Notes under the pieces: generated by a model
Databases searched by the model: none
The model's input: only the letters and a program-made list of their open reading frames with translations
What the model was told of the DNA's origin: nothing
From: Gammaproteobacteria bacterium
GTDB lineage: Bacteria > Pseudomonadota > Gammaproteobacteria > Steroidobacterales > XN24
Length of the DNA stretch: 64,000 nucleotides
Assembly: GCA_024640085.1 (NCBI GenBank)
Contig: JAHEFR010000017.1
Span: forward strand, 1-64,000
Direction of reading: 5' to 3'
Shown here: piece after piece, positions 56,327-64,000 of the stretch
How the letters are laid out: the number at the start of each line of letters is the position of its first letter
Numbering within the stretch: the first letter of the stretch is position 1
Translations under genes and position numbers: made by a program

Positions 56327-57952
56327 TCATCTCCCCGGTCCCGGGACCAGCGCCTCGGGCCGATAAACCTCGGCGCCGGCGCTCCAGGGCGCCGTTGCCG
56401 GCTGCTGGGCCTGGTAACGCTGCATGTTCTCCTGGAGCCACGTCAGACGGTCCTCGGCCCCGTTCTTGAGGGCCTCGAATATGGCCTGGGCCTGGGCGTC
56501 GACGGCCTCTTCGAACTCGCCATTTGCGGCGCTTGCCATGGCCAGGGTCTCAGAGGTATCCATGTCGGGCTGGACGTCGTATAGCGCCCGAGCCGCGGCC
56601 AGCGCCTTGCCCCTCTCCTCGGGCGTGGCTTCAGGGCATGTCGAATAGGCCCGTGTCAGGGCGGTCATGATCTGGCGGTCCGCGGGCGCCATGCCCGCCG
56701 CGCGCAGGAGGACCGGATTCGCCCACTGGCATTCGCCCGCGGCCAGCCATGCCATACCTAGTAGATACATTACATCTACGCTGCCGGGAAGCTGGTGAGC
56801 CACTTGGGCGTAATGCTCGCCGGCCAGCTCGTATTCGCCCGACCGCATCAGGCCGTTCGCGAGCAACATGCGGGGCTCGACCAGTTGCGGCTCGGTCTCC
56901 AATGCCTTCTCGTAGTAAGCGCGGGCCTCGGTCTCCTGTCCCCGCCGCTCCAGTTCGGTGCCGACGAAGTAGTTTGCCCTCGCGTTGGCGGGTTCGATCG
57001 CGAGAACACGCCCGAAATTCATGAATGCCTCATCCATCTCGCCGGCCGCCCCCTGGAGTTCCGCCAGCCTCAGGAGGGCATCCACATTGGAAGGCTCGAT
57101 GGAAGTGGCGATCTCGTAGAGCTTGATGGCCACCGGCGAATTACCCGCGGCCTCGGCTTCGGCGGCCGCGTCGAGGTAATGGGCTGCACCGCGGGTATGG
57201 CCGCGGACGAATGCCAGCAGGGGATCATCCGTCGCCGGTATCCGCTCTCCCGCCTGATCCAGTTCGGCACGGGCCTTGTCCGCCTGCCCGAGGGCGCGAT
57301 AGGTCAGACCGAGACGATAGTGCAGCGAGGAAGCCTCGGGATCTTCCTGCAGCGCGCGCTCAAACAGCCCGGCGGCCTTGTCGAACTCATCCCGCCCGAA
57401 GGCCACCTGGCCCAGGCCGGCAAGAGCCGCTGCATCGTCCGGATCCACGTTTAGCACCACTTGGAACGCGGCCTCCGCTTCCGGAAGCCGGTTCAACTCC
57501 AGCAGCACCCGTCCGAGCCGGATGTAGCCCGGCAGATAGGTCTTCCCCAGGATCAGGGACGCGCGGTAGCTGTCCACGGCCTTGTCCAGGAACCCTGTCT
57601 CTTCGTAGTGGACAGCCACGAGATAGGGCCAGCGAGGATTTTCCGGATCGAGGATAGCCGCGTTGCGGAAGCAGGCGCCGGCGGCCTCCTGCTGTTCGTG
57701 AGCGAGGTAGTTGATACCCATCCGACCGTAGGCGAGGCCCAGCGCGCGGCCCTCCAGCGTGGCCCGCTGTTGAGTGAAATATTCCACTGCAGGCTGGAGG
57801 AGTTCCCGCACTTCGGGTTTGAGCTGGCCCAGGTCCGGGTGCGGGACCAGCTCGAGTTCCGCGGTGCCCTGGGCGGCCTGGCCACTGGCCGCGCCGGCGG
57901 CCAGGAGCATGGCGAGGAGCGAGCAGGCCCTGGTGATGCGATTGAAGATCAC
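56327..57952 (-). CDS. Exported TPR-repeat protein of the cytochrome-CRTAC1 cluster
   Basis: A 541-residue periplasmic protein composed almost entirely of TPRs (residues 60-470; for example AEAAFQVVLNVDPDDAAALA, AAGLFERALQEDPEASSLHY). The N-terminus is a signal peptide (ITRACSLLAMLLAAGAASGQA) when read from the GTG at 57952, which has AGGAG ten bases upstream. The frame is open to 58285, into the neighbouring gene, but without support. It lies 62 bases after the second CRTAC1-like gene and is probably the last main gene of that operon. It likely acts as an assembly or docking factor. Confidence 0.82.
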   Translation of the reverse strand: MIFNRITRACSLLAMLLAAGAASGQAAQGTAELELVPHPDLGQLKPEVRELLQPAVEYFTQQRATLEGRALGLAYGRMGINYLAHEQQEAAGACFRNAAILDPENPRWPYLVAVHYEETGFLDKAVDSYRASLILGKTYLPGYIRLGRVLLELNRLPEAEAAFQVVLNVDPDDAAALAGLGQVAFGRDEFDKAAGLFERALQEDPEASSLHYRLGLTYRALGQADKARAELDQAGERIPATDDPLLAFVRGHTRGAAHYLDAAAEAEAAGNSPVAIKLYEIATSIEPSNVDALLRLAELQGAAGEMDEAFMNFGRVLAIEPANARANYFVGTELERRGQETEARAYYEKALETEPQLVEPRMLLANGLMRSGEYELAGEHYAQVAHQLPGSVDVMYLLGMAWLAAGECQWANPVLLRAAGMAPADRQIMTALTRAYSTCPEATPEERGKALAAARALYDVQPDMDTSETLAMASAANGEFEEAVDAQAQAIFEALKNGAEDRLTWLQENMQRYQAQQPATAPWSAGAEVYRPEALVPGPGR

Positions 57953-58014
57953 GTATGCAATTCTCCTGCTTCCACGGTCGGACTCCAACACGTCCCCAAA
58001 GCTTCTCTTGCCGA

Positions 58015-59745
58015 TCACCTGGCGCCACCTTGCCGAAGTTCGTGATAACGGCCGGCAGACAGGCCTTTGAACCGTTCCTCGGACCCGTCCGGCCAGATCA
58101 CGCGGACCGTCACCGGCCTGCCGGATTCCGTCCCCAGACCTACCAGCACCCGGGGATCGTTCGACGAAGCATAGCTCCCGTCTGCCCGCACCCGCCGCCA
58201 CAGTGGCCGCTCCAGCTCGACCTCGACACGGGCCCCGTAGGCGTCCCGGCGGCCATCGGCGGTCAGCAGCCTTAACCCGATCCACCCCGCTCGACTGCCG
58301 ACCTCGTTCAAGAGCACCCTCGCCGGGCCTGCGTTGTTCGACACGACCACGTCGGGGTCCCCGTCCTGGTCCAGATCGCCGAAGGCCGCGCCGCGACTCA
58401 CCAGCGACACCCCGAACGCCGACCCCGCCGATCCGGTCACCTCCCGGTAACTGCCGTCACCGAGGTTCCGGAACAGCTGGTCCGTCTGGTGCAGGGGGTA
58501 AGGATCGTCCAGTTCGACCAGGGCCGGAAGTTTCCTCACCGCCCCGTTGACGGCCAGCAGGTCGAGCCAACCGTCATTATCGTAGTCGATCCAGGCGGTA
58601 CCGAAGCCGGTATAGGAAAAGCTCGGATTGGCCAGTCCCATGACCACGGACTCGTCCTCGAACCATCCCTGTCCGTCGTTGACGTAAAGCGTGTTGGTCT
58701 CCTGGCGCAGGTGAGTCATGAACAGGTCCTCGTCCCCGTCGCCGTCAAAATCCCCCGCGTCCAGCCCCATGCTCGCCTCGGCCATCCCGTCCTTGTTGAC
58801 CGCGGCCCCCGCGAGCAGGGCCTCGTTCAGGAATTGGCCGTTCTTCTGGTTCATCCAGAGCTGATTGGCGACACCGTCGTTGGCCACATAGATATCAGGC
58901 CAGCGATCGCCATTGAAATCCGCCGCCACCACTCCAAGCGCCCCGCCATAGGCCTTGTGGATACCGGAAGATTCGCTCACGTCCTCGAACGTCCCGTCGC
59001 CGCGGTTGCGGAACAGGCTATCGGGATCGCCGGCGCCCTTCAGGGGGCCGCAATAGTCCCGGGCCTGCTTGGCCATGCGACAGACGCGTCGATCCGTCTC
59101 GATACTGTGCCGGAAGTAGTTGCCTACATAGAGATCCAGCCAGCCGTCGCGATCGTAGTCCACCCAGGAGGCGCTCACACTCCAACGCGGATCGTCCACC
59201 CCGGCACGGGCCGTCACGTCCTCGAACGTCCCGTCGCCACGGTTACGCCAAAGCTGGTTCGACTGGTAGTTCGTCACGTACAGGTCGACGTGACCGTCGT
59301 TGTCATAGTCCCCGGCCGCCACCCCCATGCCGTATCCCGGCGCCCGGATCCCCGACCTCTCGGTCACGTCGGTGAACCTGAGTTCACCGTCCGCAAGGTC
59401 GTTGCGATACAAACGGTCGGTCAGCGGCGTCGGGTAGCGTGGCGCGATCGTCGCCGCCGAAACCGGCTTGCCGCCCAGCATCTGTCCCTGCACCAGATAT
59501 ACGTCCAGGTCGCCGTCATTGTCGAAATCGAACAGCGCCACTCCGGAGCCCATCATCTCTGGGAAATACAATTCCCCGCTCATGCCGTTGAAATGCTCGA
59601 ATGACAGACCCGTCGACGACGCCTCGTCCACGAAGATGTCCCCCCCACATGCTGACCTGAAACCCAGGCCCAGCAGGACAAACGCTGCGCACCGTCCGGC
59701 CGCGGCAGTCGGCCGCCGGCTGGCGGAGCAAATCACGTCAGGCAT
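58015..59745 (-). CDS. CRTAC1-like FG-GAP/ASPIC-UnbV exported protein (second copy)
   Basis: A 576-residue protein with repeated FG-GAP/VCBS calcium-binding units (for example FDFDNDGDLDVYLV, GDYDNDGHVDLYVTNY, GDFDGDGDEDLFMT), forming a beta-propeller, and a C-terminal ASPIC/UnbV domain (VIWPDGSEERFKGL). A hydrophobic stretch near the N-terminus (AAFVLLGLGF) followed by RSACGG could be a signal or lipoprotein signal, but the Cys context is poor. The ATG at 59745 is preferred; the ribosome site is weak. It is a paralogue of the next gene upstream, and both are widespread in bacteria beside multiheme cytochromes. Function unknown. Confidence 0.87.
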   Translation of the reverse strand: MPDVICSASRRPTAAAGRCAAFVLLGLGFRSACGGDIFVDEASSTGLSFEHFNGMSGELYFPEMMGSGVALFDFDNDGDLDVYLVQGQMLGGKPVSAATIAPRYPTPLTDRLYRNDLADGELRFTDVTERSGIRAPGYGMGVAAGDYDNDGHVDLYVTNYQSNQLWRNRGDGTFEDVTARAGVDDPRWSVSASWVDYDRDGWLDLYVGNYFRHSIETDRRVCRMAKQARDYCGPLKGAGDPDSLFRNRGDGTFEDVSESSGIHKAYGGALGVVAADFNGDRWPDIYVANDGVANQLWMNQKNGQFLNEALLAGAAVNKDGMAEASMGLDAGDFDGDGDEDLFMTHLRQETNTLYVNDGQGWFEDESVVMGLANPSFSYTGFGTAWIDYDNDGWLDLLAVNGAVRKLPALVELDDPYPLHQTDQLFRNLGDGSYREVTGSAGSAFGVSLVSRGAAFGDLDQDGDPDVVVSNNAGPARVLLNEVGSRAGWIGLRLLTADGRRDAYGARVEVELERPLWRRVRADGSYASSNDPRVLVGLGTESGRPVTVRVIWPDGSEERFKGLSAGRYHELRQGGAR

Positions 59746-59822
59746 GGAAGGCTGCGAGCAAGTGGTCACGGGATCAGGTACCGTCCCTGCGGGGCGCGCA
59801 AGGATACCATGCCGGTTCCGGG

Positions 59823-61706
59823 TCAGTCGGCTCCGGGCCTCCGGATGACCGTTTCCCGGTCCACCGGCACACCGTCCAGGGTCTGCCGCGAGCCGTCTGG
59901 CCAGAGGACATCGAGCCGGACGGGATCCCCGATCTCGCCGAGACCGAAGGTGACCGGGAGTTCGGTCTGGGACAGGTAACTGCGGGTGGCGCCCACAGCG
60001 CGCTCCTGGATGCCACCGGCACCATGCAGCCGGACCCGGGCGCCGATGGCCCCGGTGTTTGGCGGCGGGCTTTCCAGCCTGACCCGCAGCCAGTGATGCC
60101 CCGTGTTCTGATCGTTCCGCAAAAGCTTCGGCGGACCGGCGATCTGGGTCATGATCACATCGAGGTCCCCGTCCCCGTCCATATCCGCGTAGGCGGCACC
60201 GCGCCCGACCATGGGCGCCGCGAGATCTCCGAGGGAATCCGCCGGCAGGGCCACGAATCGACGGGCACAGGCCGTTCCGCAATTCCAGAACAACTGGGCC
60301 GACTGGGCGTGTTGCTGGCTGGACTGGACGCGGTTGATGTCGTCTTCGACGTGGCCGTTGGCCTGGAGCAGATCCAGCCGTCCGTCCAGGTCGGCGTCGA
60401 AAAAGAACAGGCCGAAGCTCAGCACCTGGCGACTGGCGGGCCCGATGCCTGTGCCCACGGCCTCGTCGGTAAACATGCCCCGGCCGTCCGGATCCACATA
60501 ATAGGAACTCATCTCGTTGGCGAAATTGCCGATCGCCACCGCCAGTTCGCCTGTCTCGCCATGCCGCGCCACGTCGATGCCCATGGCGCCGGTGGCGTGG
60601 CCCATGTTGTCGTAAGCGATACCCTGCTCCACCCCCATCTCCTCGAAATGACCGCCGAGGTTGTGGAAATAAAAGTTCTGGACGGTGTCATTGGCCACCA
60701 GGACATCCGGGAGGCCATCGGCGTCCACGTCCTCGACAGCCACGGCGAGACCCTTGCCTACGGCGACGCCGGTGTCCGGCCGGGTCACCCAGAGTCCGGC
60801 CTCTTCTGCCACTTCCTCGAATCGGCCGTCGCCCTCGTTGCGATAGAAGTAGGGCTGGGTGCCGGGAAAATTGGTCGGCGGGCCATAGGCCCGGCCGATA
60901 CCGTCGAGCCGGTAGTCCACCTCGAAATCGATCTCCGGACTCCATTGCACGTAATTGGCGACGAACAGGTCCAGGTCACCGTCGCCATCGGCGTCAAAGA
61001 AGGTCGCCCCGGTACTCCACCGGTCGGGGTAGCCGGCGACCCCCGCACGGGCGGTGACGTCCTCAAATCGCCCGCCACCGAGGTTCCGGAACAGGTAGTT
61101 GGGACCGACCGCTGTCAAAAAGACATCCAGCAGGCCGTCGCCATCCACGTCCCCCACGGCGGCCCCCATCCCGTAGATGGTGGTTTCCAGCCCGGACGAC
61201 CGGGTGGCGTCCCGGAACGTCCCGTCGCCGTTATTCACGTACAGGGCCGGCGTCTCCCCGCCCACCGCGCCCTCGGACCCGGGCCAGGACGAGGAGTTGA
61301 CGAAAAGCAGATCGGGGCGACCATCGCCGTCGAGGTCCGCGAACACCACGCCGCCGCCCATGGTCTCAGGCAGCAGCCGCTGTCCCATGGCCCCGTTGGT
61401 GTGGACGAACTCTATCCCCGCGGCCGCGGTGACGTCGGAAAACGGCAGGCCCGGAAGCACAGAGGCTTCAGTGCCGGCCAGTTCCGCCGGGGCCGCCAGT
61501 GGTGTCTCTTCGACGGCTACCTCGATCCGGTCTTCACGGAGGCTCCACCAGGCGATGCCGGCCAGCAGCGCCGCCACGACACCGATGACGGCGGATCGCC
61601 GGAGGGCGACGCCGATGATGGCGTCGTCGGATTCTCCTTCGGCTGCGTCCCCGTCCAGGCGTGACGGATCTTCGCCGATCGTCTGTTCTTCGTGACGATC
61701 CATCAT
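59823..61706 (-). CDS. CRTAC1-like FG-GAP/ASPIC-UnbV protein with N-terminal membrane anchor (first copy)
   Basis: A 627-residue protein. A charged cytoplasmic N-terminus of about 36 residues precedes one membrane segment (AVIGVVAALLAGIAWWSL), so the bulk is anchored in the inner membrane and faces the periplasm. The propeller has many calcium-binding units (FADLDGDGRPDLLFVN, GDVDGDGLLDVFLT, FFDADGDGDLDLFVANY, FDADLDGRLDLLQAN) and the ASPIC/UnbV tail shows YLSQTELPVTFGLG and VLWPDGSRQTLDG. Its ATG overlaps the stop of the upstream cytochrome gene (ATGATG at the junction, four-base overlap), so the two are translationally coupled. Confidence 0.9.
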   Translation of the reverse strand: MMDRHEEQTIGEDPSRLDGDAAEGESDDAIIGVALRRSAVIGVVAALLAGIAWWSLREDRIEVAVEETPLAAPAELAGTEASVLPGLPFSDVTAAAGIEFVHTNGAMGQRLLPETMGGGVVFADLDGDGRPDLLFVNSSSWPGSEGAVGGETPALYVNNGDGTFRDATRSSGLETTIYGMGAAVGDVDGDGLLDVFLTAVGPNYLFRNLGGGRFEDVTARAGVAGYPDRWSTGATFFDADGDGDLDLFVANYVQWSPEIDFEVDYRLDGIGRAYGPPTNFPGTQPYFYRNEGDGRFEEVAEEAGLWVTRPDTGVAVGKGLAVAVEDVDADGLPDVLVANDTVQNFYFHNLGGHFEEMGVEQGIAYDNMGHATGAMGIDVARHGETGELAVAIGNFANEMSSYYVDPDGRGMFTDEAVGTGIGPASRQVLSFGLFFFDADLDGRLDLLQANGHVEDDINRVQSSQQHAQSAQLFWNCGTACARRFVALPADSLGDLAAPMVGRGAAYADMDGDGDLDVIMTQIAGPPKLLRNDQNTGHHWLRVRLESPPPNTGAIGARVRLHGAGGIQERAVGATRSYLSQTELPVTFGLGEIGDPVRLDVLWPDGSRQTLDGVPVDRETVIRRPGAD

Positions 61707-64000
61707 CTGTCCGCGGTCCTCAATCCCGTGTCAGGCAAGCCGTAGGCGCCCGGTCTCTGCAGATCGTAGATGACGACTGCCTCGGCCGCATGGTTCGCCG
61801 CCGGGTCCGCCCGACGGGCCGCCGCGATCGCCATGTCCCGGGCGTTGTCGTCGGTCTTGTACCGGGCGTGCAGGCGGCGATGGGCCTGGGCATCGTCGTC
61901 CCGCCCGAGGATCCCGTAGACCTGGACAAGACCCCAGTGGGCCTCGGCGTTCTCCGGATCCAGGGCCAGGGCGGCCAGGAAGGTCTGTTCGGATTCGGCC
62001 AGCAACGCGTCGCGCTGCGCGCGGCGATCGTCGCCACGCTCCAGCTTGGATCGTTCCAGCAACGTGGCGGCCAGTGCGTTGAGCAGCCGGTAATCCTTGC
62101 TGAAATCGAAACCCCGTGCCCTGGCGTCCTTGAAGCGGGTCTCCGCGAGGGCCCGGTAACCCTCGATCGCCTCGTCGAGGAACCCGTTCTGCCGGTTGAG
62201 GACTGCGGTGTAGTAGGTTACCGACCAGGGATAGGCCGGCGGGTCCGAGGCCCCCGCGCGCCGCAGCGCGTCCGCCGCCTCGTCCAGCCGACCTTCCCGG
62301 AGGTAGACCCGCGCCAGGTTCATCGGCCCATGGGCGCTGCCCTCGCTTTCCACCTCCCGGAACGCGGCTTCCGCCTGCCGCAGTTCGCCAGTGCCCTTCT
62401 TGCGCAGCAGCCCGATTCCGTAATCGTTCCAGCGCTGCCAGGCGGGGATGTCCGCGGCTGACTGAGTGGCTGGCGTGCCGCCACCCGTCACCGGGAAGGA
62501 CAGCCCGTCAGTGGCGATCACGGTGACCGGCAGATCGTTCCCCGCAAAGTCCTCCCCCTGGATCAGTCGCAGATAGCGGGTGTCGAATTTCCGGTAGTTC
62601 AGGCTCACTTCCACGTCGATCGGCTCGCTCACCCAGTGCGGTACGGTGAAACGGTAGTGGACGGCATCCGCTGCCCCCGGGGGGATCTGGTTGTTGTATA
62701 GAGCAGTAAAGATGTCCTCGGCGTTGCGCCTGTCGATGCGGTTGCCGTACCGGTCCAGAACCCAGGCATTGACGAAATGAGACCAGGGATCCACGCTGCC
62801 GTCGCTGTCCTCCGTCGCCCCGCTGCGCCCGATGATCCTGCCGCCACTGTTGATCCGGACGTCGACCCAGACCTCGTTGGAGTCGGCGGTCCCCTGGGTG
62901 AACAGATGCCCCAGTTTCATGGTGCGCAATATGACCTCCAGCAGGTAGGTCCGGCCGGGCTCGAGCATCGGCAAGTCTGGTCTCAGGGGCGCATGCAGGC
63001 GGCCCGCCACCGTGCCCTCCTCCTTGATGCCGAAGATGTCCACCCGGAGCGAGTCCTCGAGGAAGGCCCGGTGAGCCTCGTTGACCTCCGGCGGCATACC
63101 CAGCATGTAGGGGATAGCGGTGTTGGCTGAAGGGAACTGGTGGTCGTGGACCTTGAGTTCTCCCGAGTCATCCAGCCGCCGCGCGCCGAAGTCGTCGGAA
63201 ACCATGGTCGGCATGTGACAGCCGTTGCAATTGGCCTGAGCGGCGTCCGGGTAGTAGAAGCTCGTGACGCCGTGGCCGGATACGCCGGAGAGCAGGAAGG
63301 CGTCGTAGTGATTCTGCCCTCGCAGCCAACGGTAATGGTTCAGTTCCTCGGGCAGGTGCACCTTGTGACACGTCCCGCAAAATTCGGTAGTCCGGTGCAG
63401 CGGTTTCAGGAAGGTCTTCTTGTGAAAGGCGGGCTTGGCCTTGACCAGCGTCTCGTTGATCCACTGCAGAGCGGGGCTGCCGGAGTACGTGAACGGGTAA
63501 TGCAGGGGCTCCTCGATGGTGTAGTCCGCATTGCCTTTGGGGCTGTTGACATGGGTGATGGCGTGGCAGGCCGTGCAGGTGATACCGGCCTGGGAGGTCG
63601 GATGAGCCACGTCGTCGAACTCGGGGTCGTCGAAGGCGCCGGAGAAGAAGGGCACCGGGTCGTGGCAGCCGGCGCAGAAGCGGGCCGCCTGCACGTCCCC
63701 GTCCCGTTCGAAGGCCTTGCGGCGCGTATTTCGGACCGAGAACAGGTAGGCAGGATTGTTGAACGACGCGAACCGGTGGACGCCATGGGACCAGCTCTCG
63801 TGGACGTCGGCGTGGCACCGCTCACAGTAGCCGTCCATCATCATCGCCCTGGCGGGAATGAAATCGCCGCTGGCAGTACGCGCCAGCGAGGGGAAGAAGT
63901 ACTCTACGCCGGAATCGGGGCCCACCGCGTTCCAGCGCCGCGGGTCCTGATACTGCACCACGACCATCACCGCCGACAAGACCAGCGCCCCCACCGCCAC
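61703..64000 (-). CDS. Membrane-anchored five-heme c-type cytochrome with TPR tail, cut by the right edge
   Basis: At least 765 residues are visible; the true start lies beyond the window. A hydrophobic segment (VAVGALVLSAVMVVVQ) at the visible N-terminus is a membrane anchor. Five heme-binding CxxCH sites follow in order: CERCH, CAGCH, CTACH, CGTCH and CNGCH, in a cytochrome c554-like arrangement with many His that could be distal ligands. A beta-rich middle part precedes about five TPRs in the last 220 residues (FREVESEGSAHGPMNLARVY, FLAALALDPENAEAHWGLVQ). It is co-translated with the CRTAC1-like gene. It is a periplasmic electron carrier or reductase of unknown partner. Confidence 0.9.
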   Translation of the reverse strand: MAVGALVLSAVMVVVQYQDPRRWNAVGPDSGVEYFFPSLARTASGDFIPARAMMMDGYCERCHADVHESWSHGVHRFASFNNPAYLFSVRNTRRKAFERDGDVQAARFCAGCHDPVPFFSGAFDDPEFDDVAHPTSQAGITCTACHAITHVNSPKGNADYTIEEPLHYPFTYSGSPALQWINETLVKAKPAFHKKTFLKPLHRTTEFCGTCHKVHLPEELNHYRWLRGQNHYDAFLLSGVSGHGVTSFYYPDAAQANCNGCHMPTMVSDDFGARRLDDSGELKVHDHQFPSANTAIPYMLGMPPEVNEAHRAFLEDSLRVDIFGIKEEGTVAGRLHAPLRPDLPMLEPGRTYLLEVILRTMKLGHLFTQGTADSNEVWVDVRINSGGRIIGRSGATEDSDGSVDPWSHFVNAWVLDRYGNRIDRRNAEDIFTALYNNQIPPGAADAVHYRFTVPHWVSEPIDVEVSLNYRKFDTRYLRLIQGEDFAGNDLPVTVIATDGLSFPVTGGGTPATQSAADIPAWQRWNDYGIGLLRKKGTGELRQAEAAFREVESEGSAHGPMNLARVYLREGRLDEAADALRRAGASDPPAYPWSVTYYTAVLNRQNGFLDEAIEGYRALAETRFKDARARGFDFSKDYRLLNALAATLLERSKLERGDDRRAQRDALLAESEQTFLAALALDPENAEAHWGLVQVYGILGRDDDAQAHRRLHARYKTDDNARDMAIAAARRADPAANHAAEAVVIYDLQRPGAYGLPDTGLRTADR

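Noticed and set aside
60024-61664. A 546-codon plus-strand open frame opposite the first CRTAC1-like gene
   Set aside because: The minus-strand protein has repeated DxDGDGxxD units and an ASPIC/UnbV domain; the plus-strand product only mirrors these repeats and has no ribosome site.
1-64000. CRISPR arrays, insertion sequences, tRNA or rRNA genes, prophage or attachment sites
   Set aside because: No direct-repeat array with spacers, no transposase, integrase or phage gene, and no cloverleaf or rRNA-like stretch was found by reading; tRNAscan or Infernal could confirm the absence of RNA genes.

Overview
The window is a GC-rich, densely coded bacterial chromosome segment with no rRNA, tRNA, CRISPR array or insertion sequence that I can see. 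Family content (TonB-dependent receptor, OmpA protein with thrombospondin type-3 repeats, lipoproteins, SirB2, HemN, DUF192, DUF4826, PA0069-type radical SAM, many TPR sulfotransferases) points to a free-living, probably aquatic gammaproteobacterium close to the Chromatiales, Woeseiaceae or Xanthomonadales. That placement is inference; no marker gene is present.

Positions 1-29233 are mixed housekeeping and envelope genes: an HxlR-type regulator, a lipoprotein acid phosphatase, a tandem pair of M3 peptidase lipoproteins, a GST, a quinone-oxidoreductase-like MDR enzyme, a mercaptopyruvate-type sulfurtransferase, MgtE, a PA0069-type radical SAM protein coupled to a small cysteine-bearing exported protein, a PDZ protein, a DUF885 peptidase, a stand-alone TIGR02466-type oxygenase, divergent glgC/glgA, a MarR regulator, DUF192, SirB2, hemN, and an exported protein joining a PPP-type phosphatase to a Fam20/HipA-like kinase domain. 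An OmpA-family protein ends at a perfect hairpin terminator.

Positions 27542-54744 form the most unusual region, which I call the hydroxylation-sulfation island. It holds ten TPR-sulfotransferases, one sulfotransferase-like protein without TPRs, two stand-alone 2-oxoglutarate/Fe(II) oxygenases and a third oxygenase domain fused inside a TPR-oxygenase-TPR-sulfotransferase protein of 986 residues. A TonB-dependent receptor sits at its left part. Two operons on opposite strands both have the order sulfotransferase, oxygenase, sulfotransferase with overlapping or near-touching genes, although their oxygenases belong to different subfamilies. The simplest reading is that target proteins or peptides are hydroxylated and then O-sulfated, or hydroxylated and sulfated on neighbouring residues. 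The TPST-like motifs suggest protein tyrosine (or hydroxy-residue) sulfation, but no substrate is proven.

Positions 55179-64000 hold an exported protein of unknown function, a DUF4826 protein, and a minus-strand cluster of a five-heme c-type cytochrome with TPRs (cut by the right edge), two CRTAC1-like FG-GAP/ASPIC-UnbV proteins and an exported TPR protein.

Regulatory signals that can be read directly are two strong intrinsic terminators (after the OmpA gene and after the TonB receptor), a probable minus-strand terminator near 15950, several sigma-70-like promoters, and a nested inverted repeat in the leader of the second sulfotransferase-oxygenase operon.
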